From the NCBI GenBank assembly GCA_963698645.1, contig CAVORP010000001.1:558001-622000 (forward strand): a DNA stretch of 64,000 nt, given 5' to 3'. The notes below the pieces were generated by a model, which made no database searches, had not been told where the DNA came from, and saw nothing but the letters and a program-made list of their open reading frames with translations. Source of the DNA: Ovoidimarina sp963698645. Its GTDB lineage: Bacteria > Pseudomonadota > Alphaproteobacteria > Rhodobacterales > Rhodobacteraceae. Of the stretch, positions 26,456-35,530 are shown piece after piece; within the stretch, counting starts at the first letter, position 1, and each line of letters begins with the position of its first letter. Both the position numbers and the translations under genes were made by a program.

Positions 26456-27969
26456 GCCGGACGCGCCTTGCTCTTCTTGCGCAGCATGTTGATCAGCGGC
26501 AGGAACAGAAGGATGATCGCGATCGACCGTGATCGGACCCGCAATCGGCCGCGTGAAGAAGATCGACGGATCGCCCGACGACAGCAACAGCGACTGACGC
26601 AATGTCGGCTCGGCAATCGGACCCAGCACGATGGCCAGAACCGCCGGTGCCAGCGGATAGTCGAACTTGCGCAGGAAGAACGCGCTGAGACCCGAACATG
26701 ATCATCAACCAGACATCATGCATGTCCTTCGTCGCCGCATAGCCACCCACGACCGACAGGACGAAGATCAGCGGTGCAAGCACGGTGAACGGCATCCGCA
26801 ACATCCAGATGAACAACGGGATGAAGGCAAGGTTGATGACCAGGGCAGCGAGGTTCGACACGTAGAACGAACCGATGAGACCCCAGACGAATTCGCTTTG
26901 CTCGACGAACAGGCGCGGACCGGGGGTCAGACCCCAGATCACCATGCCGCCCAGCAGGATTGCCGTCGTGGGCGAACCGGGAATGCCCAGCGTCAGCATC
27001 GGCAGCATGGAACCCGGTCGAGGCCGAGTTGTTGGCCGCTTCGGGCGCGGCAACGCCTCCGGGGTGTCCCTGACCGTATTCTTCGGGATTGCGCGACACC
27101 ATCTTGGACACGCCATAGGCCATCAGCGATCCGGGCGTCGCACCAGCGGCGGGAAGGATGCCCACGAAGAACCCGAGGAACGAACCGATCGTGGTGCCAA
27201 CCCAGCCGCGTTTCATCCCCTCCTTCGAGTCGCTGCACGATGCCTTTGACGGTCATCTTTGCCTCGGATGTCGTCACCTTTCCGCGCGTGGATTCGATCG
27301 TCCACAGCATCTCGCCGATTCCGTAGACGCCGATCGCGAGGACAAGGAAGTTGATCCCGTGAAGGAAGCCGCTGATGTCGAAGAACACAAGGCGCGGCGC
27401 GCCGGAAATCTGGTCGAACCCGACGGCGGCCAGAACGAGACCCAGACAGATCGAGAAGATCGTCTTCGGGATGTCATCGCCGCCGAGACCGACAAAGGTC
27501 GCAAAGGCCAGAAGCATCAGGGCAAAGATCTCTGGCGGGCCGAAAGCTCAGGGCGACAGAGGCCAGAAGCGGTGCGAAAGCGGTGAACAGGATGTTTGCC
27601 ACGCTGCCGCCGATGAAGGACGCGATCGCGGCGGTCACAAGGGCCAGACTGGCCCGGCCCTTCAGCGCAAGTGGTCGTCCGTCGAATGTCGTGGCCACCG
27701 CCGTCGAGGCACCGGGGATTCCAAGCGTGATCGAACTGATGGCGCCACCATACATCGCGCCGTAATAGATCGCCGCCAGAAAGATGATCGCCGATCCCGG
27801 CGGCACCAGAAAGGTGATCGGCAGCAGGATCGCGACCCCGTTGACCGAGCCGAGACCCGGCATCGCACCGATGAAGAGACCCAAGGGTCACCCCGATCAG
27901 GATCAAGGCGAGGTTCAGCGGCTGTACCGCGACCAACATACCGTCACCAAGAAGGCCAAGTATTTCCAT
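26452..27969 (-). CDS. Tripartite tricarboxylate transporter, TctA large membrane subunit (six frameshifts)
   Basis: A 503-residue TctA permease after removal of six single-base insertions near 27879, 27542, 27220, 27015, 26690 and 26524. The joined protein has about twelve membrane helices and the family motifs LFIGAMPGLGSVNGVAILL, IYYGAMYGGAISSITLGIPG, GILPAAGATPGS and MLTLGIPGSPTTAILLGG. With TctB and the periplasmic TctC it imports a di- or tricarboxylate or related acid using an ion gradient. It is the most broken gene in the window; whether the breaks are real or sequencing errors decides if the transporter works. Confidence 0.87.
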
Positions 27970-28017
27970 CGGAAGGTTCCAGTCTGCTCTAATGCCCGGT
28001 CCGCGGCGGCGGATCGT

Positions 28018-28521
28018 CTAGTAGATGATGTCGTACAACACGTTGAAGAACGGCTCGGTGAAATCCATGCCCTTCGGCATGGTGATGCGCATCAGACCTT
28101 CGAAGAAGAAGAAGAATCCGATGGGCAGACAGATCGCCATGATCAGCGTCAGCAGCCAGGAATGGCGTCCGAGAAACTTGAGATAATAGACGAGGAAGAC
28201 ACTCATCGCCCCATACATCGAGATCACGTTGATCAGCGCGACGAAGCCGATGATCCCACCACTGACGAAGGCAACCGTCTTCTTGCCCTCGGCGTCCAGC
28301 ACCGCTTCGGTGGAGCGGGAAGGCGGAGAACTCCGCCTTGCCCAGTTTATCGCGATGAACACCGTCGAGATCAGCATGATGGCAGCTAGCCAGAAGGGCC
28401 ATGCGCCACCTCCGGGGCCTTCGCCCCGGATATAGCCGATGTCGAGTTTGGCGCTTTCGAACATCAGGTAAATGGACAGGATAGCCAGAATACCCGCCGT
28501 GACGATCTCACCCAGCCGCAT
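28018..28521 (-). CDS. Tripartite tricarboxylate transporter, TctB small membrane subunit
   Basis: A 167-residue membrane protein with four helices, the usual size and pattern of TctB (starting MRLGEIVTAGILAILSIYLMF, with GPGGGAWPFWLA early on and a final FLFGL-like block LPIGFFFFFEGLMRI). GGGGGAG lies 6 bases upstream of the ATG at 28521. It lies between tctC and tctA in the standard order and keeps an open frame, unlike tctA. Confidence 0.88.
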   Translation of the reverse strand: MRLGEIVTAGILAILSIYLMFESAKLDIGYIRGEGPGGGAWPFWLAAIMLISTVFIAINWARRSSPPSRSTEAVLDAEGKKTVAFVSGGIIGFVALINVISMYGAMSVFLVYYLKFLGRHSWLLTLIMAICLPIGFFFFFEGLMRITMPKGMDFTEPFFNVLYDIIY

Positions 28522-28574
28522 GCTGGCTCCCCCTTTTCCCTGTCTTTCGAAAAACGCCGGTCGTTCGCTACGGG

Positions 28575-29546
28575 CTATTCGCCCATCGCCGCCAGCAGTT
28601 CCTTGTGACGCTCGACCTGAGTGTTCCAATAGGCCTTCTGACCGTCGGCATCCATCCACAGGGGATCGAGGCTTTCGGAGGTCATGTAGCCCTGCCACTC
28701 TTCCGAGTTGTAGATCGTCTCGAACAGGTTCTGGTAGTAGGCTGCGGCGTCATCGGACATGCCCGGTGCGCCCACGACTGCGCGCTGGTTGTAGTAGCTG
28801 AAGTCGTGGCCCTTTTCCTTCATCGTCGGAACGTCCGGGAAGCCGGCCATACGCTCATCCGAGAAGCTCAGAAGCGGTACGAAATCGCCCGCGGCATAGA
28901 AGCCCTTGGCTTCGGCCGGGTTGTTCACGGTCGCCATGATCTGCTGGCCGGCAAGATCCTTGGCAACCGCGCCACCGCCATCATAGGGGATGTACTTGAT
29001 GTTGAGATCAAAGGCCTGCTCCATGAAGGTGATGACGAGCGAGTCTTCCTGACCTTTGCCGGTGCCGCCCATGACATACTCGCCATCGGCCGCTTTCACC
29101 GTCTCGAGCCACTCTTCGAAGGTCGTGATGCCGCTGTCCTTGTGTACCCAGAGGACGAACGGGTCGACACCCATCATCGCCACCGGCGTGAAGGTCTGGA
29201 TATCGATCCCCAGGTTCGTCTGACGCAGCGGCGTCGTGAAGAACGAGTTCAGCGTCACGAGGATCGTGTGGTCGGGATCGTTGGTTCCCTGAAGCGCGAT
29301 CAGCGCCTCCGCACCGGAACCGCCACCCTTGTTGTTCGGGATCAGAGGCCGCGTGGTCAGGTTTTTCTTTTCGGCAACCGACTGGATGAACCGGGCGATC
29401 TGGTCAGCGCCACCACCGGCACCTGCCATGATCACGAAATCGATCGGTTTCGTCGGTTCGAACGCGGCAACCTGTGCCGGTGCCTGAGCGATCGCGAACG
29501 CTGCCGCCCCGATCAGAGCCGTGAAGCTTCTTCTTCCAATGAACAT
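28575..29546 (-). CDS. Tripartite tricarboxylate transporter substrate-binding protein, TctC family
   Basis: A 323-residue periplasmic binding protein. A signal peptide is clear (MFIGRRSFTALIGAAAFAIA... with cleavage near AQVAA-FEP). The family motifs are IDFVIMAGAGGGADQIARF, NNKGGGSGAEAL and KYIPYDGGGAVAKDLAGQQI. It captures the substrate and docks on the TctA-TctB permease. The ATG at 29546 follows GGGAGGA at about 6 bases. It leads the tctCBA operon and has a long 640-base leader with repeated palindromes. The ligand is not predictable. Confidence 0.9.
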   Translation of the reverse strand: MFIGRRSFTALIGAAAFAIAQAPAQVAAFEPTKPIDFVIMAGAGGGADQIARFIQSVAEKKNLTTRPLIPNNKGGGSGAEALIALQGTNDPDHTILVTLNSFFTTPLRQTNLGIDIQTFTPVAMMGVDPFVLWVHKDSGITTFEEWLETVKAADGEYVMGGTGKGQEDSLVITFMEQAFDLNIKYIPYDGGGAVAKDLAGQQIMATVNNPAEAKGFYAAGDFVPLLSFSDERMAGFPDVPTMKEKGHDFSYYNQRAVVGAPGMSDDAAAYYQNLFETIYNSEEWQGYMTSESLDPLWMDADGQKAYWNTQVERHKELLAAMGE

Positions 29547-30188
29547 TATGTTCCTCCCTAAGATTCTGGTCGTCATGTTGGTCTGCCGGATTTTCCGGTT
29601 CTGGTTTTTGGTGAAGGACGACCTGCCGGTCTGACACCATGTCGCCCCTAGCTTGAACGCTTCAATGTAGCGGCACACCGCCGCACTTCAAAGTGTTTCG
29701 TACTGCCAAGGTCTTTGGGCTGGCGTTCTCGGCCCCTGTTTCCGGATGGGTCACCGATCGAGCCGGCTGTCACTCCTTCCTGAACAATTCCGAAGCCCCA
29801 CTTTCCGTCCGTGGTTATAGGCCTCTTTGTGGTATACCATACATTGGACTGAGAACCCGTCAATTGTTTTCTTTTTGTGAACTGAGATCACGAAATGCCT
29901 TATTTTAAAAGCCTTCAACTCTGAAATGTATTATGTGGTATACCAAATACAAACCAGAGTGACCCTTGGAAAGTGTGCTTCATTTGCCAATCGAGCCCGG
30001 TGATTCCGGCCTTGGGCGGCCGTCCTCCGCCTCAGTGCACTTAGGTATACAGAAACATTGAAAAAATTTCTGGGTGACGCGAAAATTCGGGACTCCCTGG
30101 GTCCTGAAACCAGAAGATAGCCGAATCGTCTCCACCGGTGCCAGCATCGTCGCTACCCGTGACGCCGCCCGCGAAAAGTCTGCCGCTC
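29547..30188. promoter_or_regulatory. Long upstream region of tctCBA with palindromes at even spacing
   Basis: No gene is visible in this 642-base gap, which has an A/T-rich core (about 29830-29960). TGGTATACCA, a perfect 10-base palindrome typical of FadR-type GntR operators, occurs at 29830-29839 and 29936-29945. A weaker copy (AGGTATACAG) lies at 30043-30052. The steps are 106 and 107 bases, close to ten helical turns. The region lies between the LysR gene's end and the tctC start on the same strand. Confidence 0.55.
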
Positions 30189-31103
30189 CTATTGCCGGTC
30201 CGACGCCTGATCGGCAATCCGACAAAGCGCTTCCGCCGCCGGCAAACCCGGGGTTCGCAGGGGTGTCGCCAAACAGATCGCACGCCGCAATTCGGGCTCC
30301 ACCAGTGGCAGGGTCACGGTGTCACGAAACTCGCCCATCGCCTTTGACAGGACCGCGGGCACGACTGTCGCCGCAAGCCCCTGTTGCGCCATGATGATGG
30401 ACGCAACGAATCCGTTCGTTTCGGAGATCACCTGCGGCACCGCGCCAACTTCGCGGAACATCCGGTCCAGGATACGGCGGTTCTGCATGCCCGGTTCGAG
30501 CAGCGTCATCGGCAGATCGGCCGCCTCTTTCCAGGGGATCTCGGTCCTGCCTTCGGGCGCCATGGACCGGGGCACCACCAGAACATAAGATTCGTCATAC
30601 AGATGCTGGAGCCGGACCATGTCTTCCGAGAGGCTGTCGTCATAGGTGATCCCGGCATCCAGCGTCCCGGCGTCCAGTCCCTGCTGGATCGCAATCGATG
30701 AAGTCGAAGAAATGCGCGTCACGATCCCCGGGTGAACCCTGAAAAGCTGTGTGCAAAGCTGTGCGGCAAAGGCCAGCGCCGTCGGAATGACCCCGATCGT
30801 CAGGGTTCCGGTCACTGCCCCGTCGGCAGAGCCCAGTTCCTGCTCAAGCGCCTTGACGTCCTCGAGGATGGCGCGCGCGCGGCGCAACAGGTGCTCCCCC
30901 TGCTCGGTGAACCCCAGAAAGCGGTTGCCCCGCCGCACGATCGAGCGACCGATCTTTTCCTCGAGGTTCCGGATCCGCATCGAAAACGCGGGCTGCGAGA
31001 TCTGGCAGGCCTCTGCGGCTTTCGCGAAATGCTGATGCCGGGCCAGTGCGACCAGCAATTCCATTTCGCGCAATTCAAGGTGCTGACGCATGCGACTCCC
31101 CAT
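30189..31103 (-). CDS. LysR-family transcriptional regulator
   Basis: A 304-residue LysR regulator. The N-terminal winged helix is MELLVALARHQHFAKAAEACQISQPAFSMRIRNLEEKIG, followed by the effector domain (GTLTIGVIPTALAFAA...). It is divergent from the quinone oxidoreductase, so its binding site probably lies in the 113-base gap between them (a T-N11-A-like element is near 31115-31131). It also sits just upstream of tctCBA on the same strand and may control that operon. An alternative start at 31091 (MRQHLELREME) is possible. Confidence 0.87.
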   Translation of the reverse strand: MGSRMRQHLELREMELLVALARHQHFAKAAEACQISQPAFSMRIRNLEEKIGRSIVRRGNRFLGFTEQGEHLLRRARAILEDVKALEQELGSADGAVTGTLTIGVIPTALAFAAQLCTQLFRVHPGIVTRISSTSSIAIQQGLDAGTLDAGITYDDSLSEDMVRLQHLYDESYVLVVPRSMAPEGRTEIPWKEAADLPMTLLEPGMQNRRILDRMFREVGAVPQVISETNGFVASIIMAQQGLAATVVPAVLSKAMGEFRDTVTLPLVEPELRRAICLATPLRTPGLPAAEALCRIADQASDRQ

Positions 31104-31216
31104 CTGTCGGACTTACAGTAGCAAATTGCGCCGCGACCGAAACACCCGCCGGGTGGTCAAGCCCGGGGCTATGTGATTAATCCGGAAGCGTCCCGAAACG
31201 AAAGCCGGAGCCGTCC

Positions 31217-32200
31217 ATGTCCCAGACCGAGATGACCGTCATCGAAATGCGCGAACCCGGCGGGCCGGACGTGCTGCAAACCGCAACGCGCCCGATCCCG
31301 GTGCCGCGCGAAGGCGAGGTGCTGATCAAGGTGACGGCGGCGGGCATCAATGGCCCCGATATGGTTCAGCGCCGCGGTCACTACCCGCCACCAAAGGGCG
31401 CCTCCGACCTTCTGGGGCTCGAGGTCTCGGGCGAGGTTGCGCGTCTTGGCGCGGGTGTTTCGCGCTGGGCCGTGGGGGACAAGCTCTGCGCCCTCACGAA
31501 TGGCGGCGGCTATGCGGAATATGTGGCTGTGGACGCGCGCCACTGCATGCCGATCCCCGAAGGCGTGGCAGAACTGGATGCCGCCGGGTTGCCGGAGACA
31601 TTCTTTACCGTCTGGAGCAATGTGTTCCACGGTCAGACGATCCCCGAAGGCGCCAATTTTCTTGTCCATGGCGGCGCCGGTGGCATCGGCTCGACCGCAA
31701 TCCAGATCGGCGCGGCCTTTGGGCTCAACGTGCTGACCACCGCAGCAAGCGATGAAGACTGCGCCTTCTGCCGCGACATCGGCGCGGCGACGGCGATCAA
31801 CTTCCAGACCGAGGATTTCGTCGAGATCACCCGCGCCGCAGGCGGGGCCGATATCGTTCTGGATATCATTGGCGGCGATTATTTCGCCCGCAACATCAAG
31901 GCCTGCCGCCATGATGCGCGGATCATCCAATTGGCCTTCAACAAGGGCAGCAAGGTCGAGGTCGACCTGATGCCGATCATGCTCAAACGCCTCAGCTATA
32001 CCGGCTCGACCCTGCGGACCCGGCCCGATGCCTTCAAGGCAGAGATCGCCTCGGAACTCACCGCGCAGGTCTGGCCGCATTTCGCGACGGGCGCGATCCG
32101 GACGCTGACCCACACGGTCCTGCCGCTCGCGAACGCCGCCGAGGGGCACCGCATGATGGAAGCCGCCCGACATCGCGGAAAGATCCTGTTGCAGCCCTGA
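31217..32200 (+). CDS. NAD(P)H quinone oxidoreductase, zinc-free MDR (PIG3-like)
   Basis: A 327-residue medium-chain dehydrogenase/reductase without the zinc cysteines, matching the quinone oxidoreductase/PIG3 group. It has AAGINGPDMVQRRGHYPPP, GLEVSGEVARLG and the cofactor motif VHGGAGGIGSTAIQIG. It probably reduces quinones with NADPH. It is divergent from the LysR regulator, which likely controls it, and converges with aspartate dehydrogenase, with 6 bases between the stops. Confidence 0.88.
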   Translation: MSQTEMTVIEMREPGGPDVLQTATRPIPVPREGEVLIKVTAAGINGPDMVQRRGHYPPPKGASDLLGLEVSGEVARLGAGVSRWAVGDKLCALTNGGGYAEYVAVDARHCMPIPEGVAELDAAGLPETFFTVWSNVFHGQTIPEGANFLVHGGAGGIGSTAIQIGAAFGLNVLTTAASDEDCAFCRDIGAATAINFQTEDFVEITRAAGGADIVLDIIGGDYFARNIKACRHDARIIQLAFNKGSKVEVDLMPIMLKRLSYTGSTLRTRPDAFKAEIASELTAQVWPHFATGAIRTLTHTVLPLANAAEGHRMMEAARHRGKILLQP

Positions 32201-32206
32201 TCCGGC

Positions 32207-33016
32207 TCAGATCACCACGCTGGACCGGCGATTGTTGATTTCGCGCAGCACGCTGTAGACAGTGGCGACCGAGGTGCGCGCATTTCCCGCCGAGGCCGCA
32301 TTCTCGATGGTCATGGAATAGCGGGCAAGCGGGCTTTCCACACTGTAACTATGGATGTTTCCGGATGCGCCGGGATCAGCCACCAATTCCACCAGTGTCG
32401 CATCGAACCCCGCCCCGGCCAGCGCCAGCGTCGCGGCCACATTGGCGTTCTTGGGATAGGTCTGCGCGGCCTCGCGCGCGGAACCTTTGAAGAAGACAGC
32501 GGGATTTGTTAGCGCGCTCAGATCAAGCAGCGTCTCGGCCGGTGTCCCGGCCCATGCCGCGGGCGGTTTGATGCCCCTGTAGCTGACCTTGACCCCGCCA
32601 CCGGCGGCCAGCGATGCCAGAATGTCGATCCCCCCGATGGCTCCCGCAGGCAGGATCAACTGCGCGCGCCCTACCTCGGCTGCATTCCGCAGGCGTGTTT
32701 CCGTCGCCGGGTCCGCGAACACGCCGATCGAGACAAGGATCACATCGATCGATGCCTCCAAGAGCGCCGGAACCGCCGCGGTCGCCACAGAATGCCCCGC
32801 ACATTCCACCACTAGATCGGGCCCGGCCGCGATCAGCTCCTCCGCCGTGCCCACGACCTTGACGGACGCTGCCGCACGGCATTCCGCCAGTGCACCCCGG
32901 AGCTGATCCACCCGTTCGGACCGGACCAGAAGAACCAGCGCATCCACCGGCCGGTCCGCAAGGAGATCCACAAGCGTGCGCCCGATATTGCCGTATCCGA
33001 TGATCCCGAGCCGCAT
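32207..33016 (-). CDS. L-aspartate dehydrogenase
   Basis: A 269-residue dehydrogenase that starts MRLGIIGYGNIGRTLVDLL (Rossmann motif GYGNIG) and has the domain pattern of L-aspartate dehydrogenase: VVECAGHSV, LPAGAIGGIDILA, TYPKNANVAATLALAG, and a C-terminal ENAASAGNARTS. It converts L-aspartate to oxaloacetate or iminoaspartate with NAD(P). The start follows AAGGGG. It is alone on this strand; no quinolinate synthase gene lies adjacent. Confidence 0.87.
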   Translation of the reverse strand: MRLGIIGYGNIGRTLVDLLADRPVDALVLLVRSERVDQLRGALAECRAAASVKVVGTAEELIAAGPDLVVECAGHSVATAAVPALLEASIDVILVSIGVFADPATETRLRNAAEVGRAQLILPAGAIGGIDILASLAAGGGVKVSYRGIKPPAAWAGTPAETLLDLSALTNPAVFFKGSAREAAQTYPKNANVAATLALAGAGFDATLVELVADPGASGNIHSYSVESPLARYSMTIENAASAGNARTSVATVYSVLREINNRRSSVVI

Positions 33017-33098
33017 GATACCCCTTCCTCGGTTTGAGACTGCAACAGGCCCGAAACCCATTCTGGACGCAATGGCTTGCCTGCGCTACAGGAGGGTA

Positions 33099-33236
33099 AT
33101 GGAAAAAAAGTCCCCGAAAACCGGGCGCGAAAAGGCCGACACCAGCCGTGAAGACCGGCTGAAAGCGGCGCTGAAGGCCAATCTTCAGCGGCGGAAGGAG
33201 CAGGCGCGCGCACGAAAATCGACCGGGAAAAGCTGA
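33099..33236 (+). CDS. Small basic conserved protein upstream of murA
   Basis: A 45-residue basic, probably disordered protein (MEKKSPKTGREKADTS..., then RRKEQARARKSTGKS). GGAGGG lies 2 bases before the ATG at 33099, close but strong, and the ORF ends 9 bases before murA. No domain is recognised; small genes like this are usual at this place in Rhodobacterales. The function is unknown. Confidence 0.6.
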   Translation: MEKKSPKTGREKADTSREDRLKAALKANLQRRKEQARARKSTGKS

Positions 33237-33245
33237 GGCAGGCAG

Positions 33246-34514
33246 ATGGATTCAATTCTTGTGAAAGGCGGAGCAGAGCTTCGTGGCGTCATCCCCATTG
33301 CGGGGGCGAAGAACGCATGCCTGACGCTCATGCCCGCGACGCTTCTGACCGATGGCCCGCTGACACTCACGAACGCGCCGCGCCTGTCGGATATCAAGAC
33401 GATGACGACCCTGCTGCAATCGCTGGGGGCCGAGGTCTCGTCCCTGCAGGATGGGCGCGTTCTGGCACTGTCCAGCCACGCGCTTACCAGCCAGAGGGCG
33501 GACTATGACATCGTGCGCAAGATGCGCGCCTCGATCCTTGTCCTTGGCCCGCTGCTGGCACGCTATGGCCACGCGGAGGTTTCACTGCCCGGCGGATGCG
33601 CGATCGGTGCGCGCCCGGTCGATCTTCACCTCAAGGGGCTGGAGGCGCTGGGGGCAACGCTGGATCTGCGCGACGGTTATGTCCACGCCGCGGCCCCAGG
33701 GGGATTGAAGGGCGGAACGATCGACTTTCCCTTCGTCTCGGTGGGCGCCACCGAAAACGTGCTGATGGCGGCGACACTGGCCAGGGGTACGACGGTCCTG
33801 AAGAACGCCGCCCGCGAGCCCGAAATCGTCGATCTTGCCCGCTGCCTGCGTGCGATGGGCGCAGAGATCGAGGGCGAAGGCAGCGACACTATTATTGTTC
33901 AGGGCGTCGATGCCCTCAACGGCGCCACACATCAGGTCGTGACCGACCGGATCGAATTGGGCACCTATATGCTCGCACCCGCGATCTGCGGTGGCGAGGT
34001 GGAATGCCTTGGCGGCAAGCGCGACCTGCTCGAAGCATTCTGCGACAAGCTGGAAGAGGCGGGCATCGCCATCGAAGAGACGCCCCGCGGCCTTAAGGTC
34101 GCGCGCAAGAATGGCCGGATCACTGCGGTCAATGTCGAAACGGCCCCCTTTCCCGGATTTCCCACCGACCTTCAGGCCCAGATGATGGCGCTTCTGTGCA
34201 CCGCGACCGGGAAAAGCGTTCTGCACGAGAATATCTTTGAGAACCGGTTCATGCATGCCCCCGAATTGATGCGGATGGGTGCCGAGATCGATGTGCACGG
34301 CGGCACCGCGACAGTTACGGGCGTCGAACGGTTGCGCGGCGCGCCGGTCATGGCCACGGATCTTCGCGCCAGTGTATCGCTCATTCTGGCCGGGCTTGCG
34401 GCGGAAGGGGAAACCATGGTCAACCGGGTCTACCATCTCGACCGCGGATATGAGCGGGTCGAGGAAAAGCTTTCCGCCTGCGGGGCGACGATCGAGAGGG
34501 TACAGGGATCTTGA
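33246..34514 (+). CDS. murA: UDP-N-acetylglucosamine 1-carboxyvinyltransferase
   Basis: A 422-residue MurA, the first committed step of peptidoglycan synthesis, transferring enolpyruvyl from PEP to UDP-GlcNAc. Clear features are GAKNACLTLMPATLLT near the start, the loop LPGGCAIGARPVDLHL with catalytic Cys115-type residue (so fosfomycin-sensitive form), and the C-terminal DLRASVSLILAGLAA. The frame is intact and the length is standard. The TTG start of the next gene overlaps its stop. Confidence 0.96.
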   Translation: MDSILVKGGAELRGVIPIAGAKNACLTLMPATLLTDGPLTLTNAPRLSDIKTMTTLLQSLGAEVSSLQDGRVLALSSHALTSQRADYDIVRKMRASILVLGPLLARYGHAEVSLPGGCAIGARPVDLHLKGLEALGATLDLRDGYVHAAAPGGLKGGTIDFPFVSVGATENVLMAATLARGTTVLKNAAREPEIVDLARCLRAMGAEIEGEGSDTIIVQGVDALNGATHQVVTDRIELGTYMLAPAICGGEVECLGGKRDLLEAFCDKLEEAGIAIEETPRGLKVARKNGRITAVNVETAPFPGFPTDLQAQMMALLCTATGKSVLHENIFENRFMHAPELMRMGAEIDVHGGTATVTGVERLRGAPVMATDLRASVSLILAGLAAEGETMVNRVYHLDRGYERVEEKLSACGATIERVQGS

Positions 34515-34990
34515 CCGGGGATGCGCGTTTCGAAGACGGTGCGGAACGGCCGCTACGGCTGAAAGCACTTGATGCCGAGGACCTGACGGTCGTCTCGGCG
34601 GCTGTGCAGGATGCCGTCTTTCCGATTGGCGAGATGCGCTGGCAGAAGGACAAGCGCCGCTTTGGCCTCTTGCTCAACCGGTTCCGCTGGGAAGATGCCG
34701 AGGCCGCAAAGCGTGCGGGCCGACCGGTGGAACGGGTGCAAAGCGTTCTGGCGATCGAAGATGTCCGGAAGGTCGTGAGTCAGGGCATCGACCGGGGTGA
34801 AAAGGACATGGTCTTGTCGCTTCTGTCTGTCGCATTCGAACCCGGCGAAGACGGGACGGGCCGCGTCGTCCTGACGCTTGCCGGGGATGGGGCAATCGGC
34901 GTCGATGTGGAAGCGCTCGAAGTCACGCTGCGGGATGTAACCCGCCCCTATCGCGCGGTTTCGGGCAAGATCCCCGAACATGGCGGCTGA
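34511..34990 (+). CDS. DUF2948 family protein
   Basis: A 159-residue protein of DUF2948, starting at a TTG that overlaps the murA stop. Its pattern (LRLKALDAEDLTVVSAAVQDAVF, RFGLLLNRFRWE, VDVEALEVTLRDVTRPY) is shared by alphaproteobacteria, where it sits next to murA and hisD. The function is unknown; the genome position is its best-known trait. It overlaps the GNAT gene by 11 bases. Confidence 0.85.
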   Translation: MTGDARFEDGAERPLRLKALDAEDLTVVSAAVQDAVFPIGEMRWQKDKRRFGLLLNRFRWEDAEAAKRAGRPVERVQSVLAIEDVRKVVSQGIDRGEKDMVLSLLSVAFEPGEDGTGRVVLTLAGDGAIGVDVEALEVTLRDVTRPYRAVSGKIPEHGG

Positions 34991-35486
34991 CCCCGTTATC
35001 CGGCGGCTGCAGGGGCCGGACGACATTCCCCTGTTCCGGCAGATCCGGCGTGAGGCCCTCGAAACCCACCCCGACGCCTTTGCAAGCACCCTGCAGGATC
35101 TCGACGCGATGACCGACGCCCAGGTGCTGGCCCGGTTCGAAAGCCCAGGTTTCGTAGCGCTCGACGCAAAGGACCCCATCGGCCTGATCGGATACATCCG
35201 CGAACGCCCCAGCAAGATGGCCCATCGCGCCACGCTGGTCATGGTCTTCGTGACACCCCTGAGACGGCGCAGCGGGTTGGGTAGGGCATTGCTGGAGCAC
35301 GTCTTCGGCGCGGCGCGGGCAGAGGGGATCAACCAGATCGAACTGGCGGTCGCCGAAACGAATCCCGCCGCAGTCGCCTTCTATACCCGGATGGGGTTCG
35401 AAACGATCGGCACGATCCCTCGGGGATTCTGTCACGAGGGCCGTTATCTCGACGAACGCCTCATGGTTCGGCGGCTGGACGCTTGA
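34980..35486 (+). CDS. GNAT-family N-acetyltransferase
   Basis: A 168-residue acetyltransferase with the acetyl-CoA loop VTPLRRRSGLGRALLEHVF (Q/RxxGxG/A) and the C-terminal NPAAVAFYTRMGFETIG. It starts inside DUF2948 and ends 44 bases before hisD. It is an extra gene compared with the most usual murA-DUF2948-hisD order. The acceptor is unknown. Confidence 0.82.
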   Translation: MAADPVIRRLQGPDDIPLFRQIRREALETHPDAFASTLQDLDAMTDAQVLARFESPGFVALDAKDPIGLIGYIRERPSKMAHRATLVMVFVTPLRRRSGLGRALLEHVFGAARAEGINQIELAVAETNPAAVAFYTRMGFETIGTIPRGFCHEGRYLDERLMVRRLDA

Positions 35487-35530
35487 GGCCGCGGGCAGCC
35501 CCCGCTATGTCCTGCGGCGGGAGTTAAGAC

